Assembly: GCA_016296205.1 (NCBI GenBank)
Contig: JAEDJS010000002.1
Coordinates: forward strand, 13,241 to 77,240
Reading direction: 5' to 3'
Length of the DNA stretch: 64,000 nt
Origin: Treponema sp.
Lineage (GTDB): Bacteria > Spirochaetota > Spirochaetia > Treponematales > Treponemataceae
Shown here one piece after another: positions 58,540 to 64,000 of the stretch (the stretch's first letter is position 1; each line of letters begins with the position of its first letter). The position numbers and the translations under genes were made by a program. Under the pieces are notes generated by a model that saw nothing but the letters and a program-made list of their open reading frames with translations, made no database searches and was not told where the DNA came from.

Positions 58540-60909
58540 ATGAATGAAGTCGAATTAATAAATAAAGCTGATGTTGAAAACTTTTTTAATAATTACAAAA
58601 CCAACTTAAATAGAATCGTTTATCTTGAACAAAAACTTCTAAAAGAGTCATATAATTTTGATAAATTGCAGTCGACAATAAGAGAAAATTCAAACCTTAC
58701 AAGAAGTCTGTTTACCGAAAACCGTGATTTGCTGAATCGATATGTAAAAAATATTATTGATGAACCAGAAAAACTTTCACCAATGGCTGGTAAAAATTAT
58801 CTGCTTCACGTTTTATTTTTCCTGTTTGAAAATTACAATGATGATTTTGTGTCAATAGAAATTGTAAAAGCCATTTCCAACTGTTCATATTCAAAAAATG
58901 ACAAAATGCAATTCGACATAAACATGGATCTTGGAATTGCAGATCTTTATTCAACACAACATTCCCCAGATTTTACAAGCAATCGACTGGAAAAAGCAAT
59001 TTCAATTTTTCCATGCATTGAAGAAATCGATGATGACATAATTCGAATCCATTTATCATTCTGTTATCTTTTTAAAATTCTGAATGAAGTTTTGAGAGAA
59101 AAGCCGAATTTTGATGTTATGGTTCGGGATATAAAACATCACAAGGAAATGATCAAAAAATTTTCAAAAAATGTTTATGCTCAAATGTGGGCAGGCGAAA
59201 ATGTTGATTATAACTTCCATGTTGAATTACTTGACCGTTATTATAAAGCAAATACTGTTATTGCTTTTGCTATTACAGATTTTGGTTCTGATTATAAATT
59301 GAATTCGGAAGTTCAGCAGTGGATAAAAGAAGAATACGCAAGGGAATGTGATGAAGGAAAAATCAACAGTTCAGTTTATTATGCATTTTACAAGCTGCAG
59401 TATCTTCTGGGAGAAATTACTAAAGATCAGTTTGTTGAACGACTTGAAGACCGCTATAAAGTAATAAGAGAAGTTGTTACAAAAAATTATTCATTTTCAA
59501 AAAGTTCAATTTGCGATGATAACGAACCAGTTCCAGCTCAATTTGCAAAAATTCTTGATACCACAAAAATCATGAGCGAAACTTTTGGTTTTGTGTTTGT
59601 CCTTGTGCAGAATCTTTATCAGTTAACTCAGGATTATACACTTTTTGATTATTTAAAAAGTGATACGGAACAGTTCTATCTTCAGATTCCTTATGATGAC
59701 AGTGGAATTAATATGGATCCTTTCATTATTAAGAATGTAAAAATCTTTTTAAAGAAAGCCCGTTCAACAACAGAATGTGTAAATTTCCTTCAGACAGTAT
59801 TTTTGCACAGACAAATTTCTACTGCGATTCATCTTTCGATGGTGGGTAAACTGGCAACTTTGTGCTACGAACATTTTTCTGCAACACGCCCAGATCTTTT
59901 TGCCCATGTTCCAGGATTTGAAACAAAAGAAAGTGCTATACAGTTTATAAAAGAAGCAGCATTTTTCCATGATATCGGGAAGCTTTTCTGCACAAATCTT
60001 ATAAATCTGCATTCCAGGGATATTACAGCAAATGAACGTTCATTAATTTATTTACATTCTCAGAAAGGAGCAGATTTAATTTCAGAAATTCCGCTGATTT
60101 CAAAATATCGGGATATTGTTCTTGGTCACCATAAATTTTATAATGGCCGGGAAGGTTATCCTGCATCATTTGATAATACAAAAAGTGTTTATCGTCCTGT
60201 AATTGATTTGATAACATTGTGTGACTGTATGGACGCCGCAACTGATAAGTGTGGAAGAAATTATGCAAGAGCAAAAGATTTTGATTCATTTTTTGTGGAG
60301 ATAAAAAATCTTGCAGGTTCACGATACAATCCGGTTTATATCGATTTGATAGAAAACACACCGGCATTAAAAGGAAAATTAAAAGACATAACTGGTTTTA
60401 GACGAGTTGATTTGTATTACGAAATGTACAAACAACATATTTCTCCAAACATTACATTTACCGCCGAAGACGAAAAAATTGTGCGGGAATATACAGATGA
60501 CGATCTTCCAAAAGTGCAGGATTTTTATCGGGAAGTGTACGGAAACAAAACAAGTGAAAGAAAAATTTTAATCTATCTTGATAATATTTTGAGCTCCCAG
60601 AATTTGCGTGCATACATTTTATGCGACGGCTTCCAGAGAATTTTTGGTGTGTTGTTTGGCCGTGAAACAGTTGATTTAAATGAAGATAAAATTTATTTCA
60701 TAATCGATGATATTGTTGTAGATCCAGAATTAAGGCGAAAAGGCTACGGAACACAGCTTTTGAATTTTGTGCAGAGAGATTTAATAGAAAACGGAATTAC
60801 AGAAATTCGAAGTGACGTTGTTAAGAATTTTAACGAAGAAAGTTTCTTCTGGTTAAACGGTTTTAAAGAAACAGAAACCCAGTTAATGAAGAAATATTTT
60901 GGCGATTAA
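58540..60909 (+). CDS. HD-GYP-domain protein with C-terminal GNAT domain
   Basis: A 789-residue cytoplasmic protein, no membrane segments. Residues 1-420 are all-helical and unrecognised. Residues 430-620 are an HD-GYP domain: AAFFHDIGK (His477-Asp478), GHHKFYNGREGYP (HH at 529-530, GYP at 539-541) and LCDCMDAATD. These are the residues of c-di-GMP phosphodiesterases. Residues 645-789 are a GNAT domain (DDIVVDPELRRKGYGTQLL, FFWLNGFKE). The fusion is unusual. The ATG at 58540 has only a distant AGGA site. A TATAAT box at about 58493 gives a short leader. Confidence 0.85.
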   Translation: MNEVELINKADVENFFNNYKTNLNRIVYLEQKLLKESYNFDKLQSTIRENSNLTRSLFTENRDLLNRYVKNIIDEPEKLSPMAGKNYLLHVLFFLFENYNDDFVSIEIVKAISNCSYSKNDKMQFDINMDLGIADLYSTQHSPDFTSNRLEKAISIFPCIEEIDDDIIRIHLSFCYLFKILNEVLREKPNFDVMVRDIKHHKEMIKKFSKNVYAQMWAGENVDYNFHVELLDRYYKANTVIAFAITDFGSDYKLNSEVQQWIKEEYARECDEGKINSSVYYAFYKLQYLLGEITKDQFVERLEDRYKVIREVVTKNYSFSKSSICDDNEPVPAQFAKILDTTKIMSETFGFVFVLVQNLYQLTQDYTLFDYLKSDTEQFYLQIPYDDSGINMDPFIIKNVKIFLKKARSTTECVNFLQTVFLHRQISTAIHLSMVGKLATLCYEHFSATRPDLFAHVPGFETKESAIQFIKEAAFFHDIGKLFCTNLINLHSRDITANERSLIYLHSQKGADLISEIPLISKYRDIVLGHHKFYNGREGYPASFDNTKSVYRPVIDLITLCDCMDAATDKCGRNYARAKDFDSFFVEIKNLAGSRYNPVYIDLIENTPALKGKLKDITGFRRVDLYYEMYKQHISPNITFTAEDEKIVREYTDDDLPKVQDFYREVYGNKTSERKILIYLDNILSSQNLRAYILCDGFQRIFGVLFGRETVDLNEDKIYFIIDDIVVDPELRRKGYGTQLLNFVQRDLIENGITEIRSDVVKNFNEESFFWLNGFKETETQLMKKYFGD

Positions 60910-60995
60910 TTTTGTGATTGAATGATAAAAAAAACAAAAATGATTAACTTTTTTCTATTTTTTATATTTTTTTCAATAGAATTAAAAAAAATTTA

Positions 60996-61025
60996 TTGAC
61001 CAATATAATAGTAAATTGTTATAAT
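60996..61025 (+). promoter_or_regulatory. PPDK promoter
   Basis: TTGACC (60996-61001), 18-bp spacer, TATAAT (61020-61025). Leader of about 21 nt carrying GGAGG at 61042-61046. Confidence 0.75.
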
Positions 61026-61052
61026 TTTAGCAAAATATTATGGAGGACATTA

Positions 61053-63845
61053 ATGGCTAAGACCAAATATGTTTATTTCTTTGGAAACGGCGACGCAGAC
61101 GGTGACGAAACAATGCGCGCAGAACTCGGTGGAAAAGGTGCTAACCTTGCTCAGATGGCAAAAGCTCCTTTGAGCCTTCCAGTACCAGCTGGATTCACAA
61201 TTTCAACAGATGTTTGCCAGGCTTACTACAAACTCGGACGCAAATATCCAGAAACTCTCGAAGCAGAAGTTGATAAGTACCTTGAAAAGCTCGAAAAAGC
61301 ACAGGGAAAGAAACTCGGCGATGAAAAGGATCCACTCCTTGTTTCAGTACGTTCAGGTGCTGCAATCTCTATGCCTGGTATGATGGATACAATCCTCAAC
61401 CTCGGTCTTAACGACAAATCAGTAGAAGGTCTTGCTGCAAAGACAAACAACCCACGTTTCGCATGGGATGCATACCGCCGCTTTATTCAGATGTACGGTG
61501 ATGTTGCAATGGGTGTTGATCACGACAAATTTGAAGCAATTCTTTCAAAAGTTAAGAAAGAAGAAGGTGCTAAAGAAGATCAGGAATTGTCAGCAGAAGC
61601 ACTTAAGAAAGTTGTAACACAGTACAAAGAAATGTACAAAAAAGAAAAGGGAAAACCATTCCCACAGAATCCAAAAGAACAGATGTGGGGTGCTATTGGC
61701 GCCGTATTCGGTTCATGGATGAATGAACGTGCTATTAAATACCGCGAACTTAACGGAATTAAAGAAGGTGCTCTTAAGGGTACAGCTGTTACAGTTATGG
61801 CAATGGTATTCGGTAACATGGGCGATACATCTGGTACAGGTGTTTGTTTCAGCCGCGATCCTTCAACAGGTAAAAACGAATTCATGGGTGAATACCTTAT
61901 GAACGCTCAGGGTGAAGACGTTGTTGCTGGTATCCGTACACCACAGAAACTCTCTACACTGGAAAAAGAAAATCCAAAAATCTACAAAGAACTCTGCACA
62001 ATCCGCGCACGTCTCGAAAAACACTACCGCGATATGCAGGATATGGAATTCACTGTTCAGGAAGGCAAACTCTACATGCTCCAGTGCCGTAACGGTAAAC
62101 GTACAGGTGCTGCTGCTGTTAAGATGGCTGTTGATATGGTTGGTGAAAAACTCATCACTAAAGAACAGGCTCTTATGCGCGTAGAACCAACTCAGCTTGA
62201 TCAGTTGCTCCACCCAGCTTTGGATCCAAAAGTTCTCAAAACAACAAAAGAAATTGCTAAAGGTCTTAATGCTTCTCCAGGAGCAGGTTCAGGACAGATC
62301 GTTTTCACAGCAGATGAAGCTGAAAAATGGGCAAAAGAAGGTAAGAAAGTAATGCTCGTTCGTAAAGAAACATCACCAGAAGATATCGCTGGTATGGTTG
62401 TTGCACAGGGTATTCTTACTTCTACTGGTGGTGCTACATCACATGCAGCTGTTGTTGCTCGTGGTATGGGTACTCCTTGTGTTTGTGGTTGTACAGAAGT
62501 TACATTCCCAGATGCAAACACAGTTATGATTGGTGATAAAACATTCAAGAAGGGTGATTCTATCACAATCGATGGTTCAACAGGTAAAGTTTACGCAGGT
62601 CTTCTTCCTGTAGTTCCAGCTTCAGTTTCTGGCGACCTTAAGACATTCCTCTCATGGGCAGACGAAATTGCAGCAAAATCAGTACGTACAGTAAAATCAG
62701 GAACAGTTAAAGGTTTCGAAGTTTACGCAAACGCTGACCAGCCAGACCAGGCACAGAACGCATTTAAGTTTGGTGCAAAAGGTATTGGTCTTTGCCGTAC
62801 AGAACACATGTTCTTTGACCCAGCAAAACTCCCAGCATTCCGTGCTATGATTCTTGGTGATGATACAGCAGAAAGAAAAGCAGCTCTCAAGAAGATTCTT
62901 CCACTCCAGAAGAAAGACTTCTTTGGAATTATCAAAGCAATGGATGGTAATCCAGTTACAATTCGTCTCTTGGACCCACCTCTTAACGAATTCGTTCCAC
63001 AGCCAGGTGCAGCTGCAGAAATTTCTCAGCTTTCAAAAGAAACTGGTATTGATGTAACAACTCTTAATGCTAAGATTGCAAGTCTCCATGAACACAACCC
63101 AATGCTTGGTCACCGTGGATGTCGTTTGGCAATTACATACCCAGAAATCTACGAAATGCAGGTTGAAGCTATCGCTCTTGCAACAGCAGAAGCAATGGCA
63201 AAAGGTATCAAAACAAATGTTAAGATCATGATTCCTAACGTTGTATCTTACCGCGAAGTTGAACAGATCCGTGGACAGGCAGAAGCAATTATTGCTAAAG
63301 TATCAAAAGATAAGAAACAGAATCTTAAATTCGAAATTGGTTCAATGATCGAATTCCCAAGAACTGCTCTTACTGCAGACAAAGTTGCTCAGTTCGCTGA
63401 CTTCTTCTCATTCGGTACAAACGACCTTTCACAGACAACATTCGGCTTTAGCCGTGACGACTACAGCAAATTCATTGATTCTTACCTCAAGCAGAATATT
63501 CTTGAAGAAGATCCATTCAAGACATTGGATCCAGATGGTCCAGGCGCTTTGATGGAAATTGCTGAAGAAAAAGGACGCTCTGTAAAGAAAGACATTCACC
63601 TTGGTATTTGTGGTGAACATGGTGGAGATCCAGCATCTATCGCTCTTTGTTACGCAAAAGGTTTGAACTATGTTTCATGCTCACCATTCCGTGTACCTAT
63701 CGCACGTTTGGCAGCAGCACAGGCTGTAATCAAAGCTAAACCAGCTGCAGCTCCAAAAGCAACTGCAAAGAAAGCAACAGCAAAGAAAGCTACAACTGCT
63801 AAAAAACCAGCAGCTAGCACAGCTAAAAAAACAACAAAGAAATAA
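61053..63845 (+). CDS. ppdK: pyruvate, phosphate dikinase with Lys/Ala-rich C-terminal tail
   Basis: A 930-residue PPDK (pyruvate + ATP + Pi to PEP, reversible, central in anaerobic glycolysis). N-terminal ATP-grasp (ELGGKGANLAQM, SVRSGAAISMPGMMDT), the phospho-carrier His464 in GGATSHAAVVARGMG, and a PEP/pyruvate barrel ending GICGEHGGDPASIA with the catalytic Cys. The last ~38 residues (from about 893) are an Ala/Lys/Thr tail (AKKATAKKATTAKKPAAS) beyond the normal end. The ATG at 61053 has GGAGG 6 nt upstream; the ORF opening at 60996 starts within the promoter. Codon use is strongly biased, indicating high expression. Confidence 0.97.
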   Translation: MAKTKYVYFFGNGDADGDETMRAELGGKGANLAQMAKAPLSLPVPAGFTISTDVCQAYYKLGRKYPETLEAEVDKYLEKLEKAQGKKLGDEKDPLLVSVRSGAAISMPGMMDTILNLGLNDKSVEGLAAKTNNPRFAWDAYRRFIQMYGDVAMGVDHDKFEAILSKVKKEEGAKEDQELSAEALKKVVTQYKEMYKKEKGKPFPQNPKEQMWGAIGAVFGSWMNERAIKYRELNGIKEGALKGTAVTVMAMVFGNMGDTSGTGVCFSRDPSTGKNEFMGEYLMNAQGEDVVAGIRTPQKLSTLEKENPKIYKELCTIRARLEKHYRDMQDMEFTVQEGKLYMLQCRNGKRTGAAAVKMAVDMVGEKLITKEQALMRVEPTQLDQLLHPALDPKVLKTTKEIAKGLNASPGAGSGQIVFTADEAEKWAKEGKKVMLVRKETSPEDIAGMVVAQGILTSTGGATSHAAVVARGMGTPCVCGCTEVTFPDANTVMIGDKTFKKGDSITIDGSTGKVYAGLLPVVPASVSGDLKTFLSWADEIAAKSVRTVKSGTVKGFEVYANADQPDQAQNAFKFGAKGIGLCRTEHMFFDPAKLPAFRAMILGDDTAERKAALKKILPLQKKDFFGIIKAMDGNPVTIRLLDPPLNEFVPQPGAAAEISQLSKETGIDVTTLNAKIASLHEHNPMLGHRGCRLAITYPEIYEMQVEAIALATAEAMAKGIKTNVKIMIPNVVSYREVEQIRGQAEAIIAKVSKDKKQNLKFEIGSMIEFPRTALTADKVAQFADFFSFGTNDLSQTTFGFSRDDYSKFIDSYLKQNILEEDPFKTLDPDGPGALMEIAEEKGRSVKKDIHLGICGEHGGDPASIALCYAKGLNYVSCSPFRVPIARLAAAQAVIKAKPAAAPKATAKKATAKKATTAKKPAASTAKKTTKK

Positions 63846-63876
63846 TTTTACTGAATAAGTAATTTATACTTAGTTG

Positions 63877-63912
63877 AACCCTCTGGGAAAAATCCTGGAG
63901 GGTTTTTTGTTT
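63877..63912 (+). terminator. intrinsic terminator of PPDK
   Basis: AACCCTCTGG pairs with CCTGGAGGGTT (small internal mismatch) around an A-rich loop, followed by six T. Confidence 0.85.
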
Positions 63913-63925
63913 TTTATGGTGGCCG

Positions 63926-64000
63926 TGTCATTCCAGGCTCCAAATGTCATTCCGGACCTGATCCGGAATCTCTTTTGATGAAATCCTGAATCCAGATGTC
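63926..64000. repeat. dispersed palindromic repeat units at the right edge
   Basis: GTGTCATTCCAGGCTCC, then GTCATTCCGGACCTGATCCGGAATCTCTTTT (palindrome 63949-63969, exact reverse complement of the 5.8- and 24.7-kb copies), then ATCCTGAATCCAGATGTC running off the window. Confidence 0.8.

Noticed and set aside
60996..61052. Upstream start for PPDK adding 19 residues
   Set aside because: The sequence is the promoter itself; the ATG at 61053 has GGAGG at ideal spacing and starts the normal PPDK N-terminus.

Overview
The window is AT-rich (about one third G+C) bacterial chromosome from a spirochaete, most probably a Treponema. The basis is the archaeal-type PheT, the cyclophilin-FKBP lipoprotein, the Ala in the GyrA quinolone pocket and the overall gene style. 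No species is claimed. It spans the dnaA/gyrB neighbourhood and so lies at or beside the replication origin.

Layout. 1-9.4 kb: mostly minus-strand housekeeping genes (RNA methylases, initiator tRNA, PrsW, SlyD, YgiQ, a NifU-like protein, a NagZ-like lipoprotein) plus an accessory AlbA_2/HATPase gene. 9.5-14 kb: an SDR and radical SAM pair, a TIGR01212 radical SAM gene and gap. 14.2-17.7 kb: a TM2 protein and a three-gene SPFH / zinc-ribbon / TPM module like Bacillus ydjGHI. 17.9-21.9 kb: two GH13 enzymes around a TetR regulator with visible operators. 21.9-27 kb: arginase, an aldehyde dehydrogenase, a UDG-like gene, a GNAT gene and a lipoprotein. 26.7-29.8 kb: an hrpB helicase gene broken into pieces, with a HindIII-family restriction-modification system inside it. 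29.8-32.9 kb: a Gx transporter, a dual immunophilin and a secreted protein. 32.9-40.7 kb: jag-yidC-yidD-rnpA-rpmH and dciA-recF-dnaN-dnaA, all minus strand. 40.8-46.9 kb: gyrB, gyrA and a PurF-like gene, plus strand. 46.9-48.3 kb: a 1.4 kb gene-free region with seven parS-type palindromes, DnaA-box-like repeats and a candidate small RNA. 48.3-58.4 kb: argA, queH, pheT, a GH31 enzyme, and a radical SAM gene coupled to a PLP-dead MocR regulator. 58.5-64 kb: an HD-GYP/GNAT fusion and pyruvate phosphate dikinase.

Things that stand out. (1) Nine or more genes have a sigma-70-like promoter whose -10 box ends 6-10 nt before the start codon and lack a Shine-Dalgarno sequence, so leaderless mRNA looks common here. 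(2) Three unrelated metabolic enzymes (SDR, aldehyde dehydrogenase, PPDK) carry histone-H1-like Lys/Ala/Thr tails. (3) A parS cluster and a promoter-to-terminator small RNA unit sit in the origin-proximal gap. (4) A HindIII-type system lies inside a decayed helicase gene. (5) A structured, inverted-repeat-bounded element sits beside a duplicated gap 3' end. Dispersed repeats of at least two kinds (palindromic TCATTCCGGA-type units and a TIR-bounded 150-180 bp element) fill several gaps. Positions were read by eye; no searches or computations were run.
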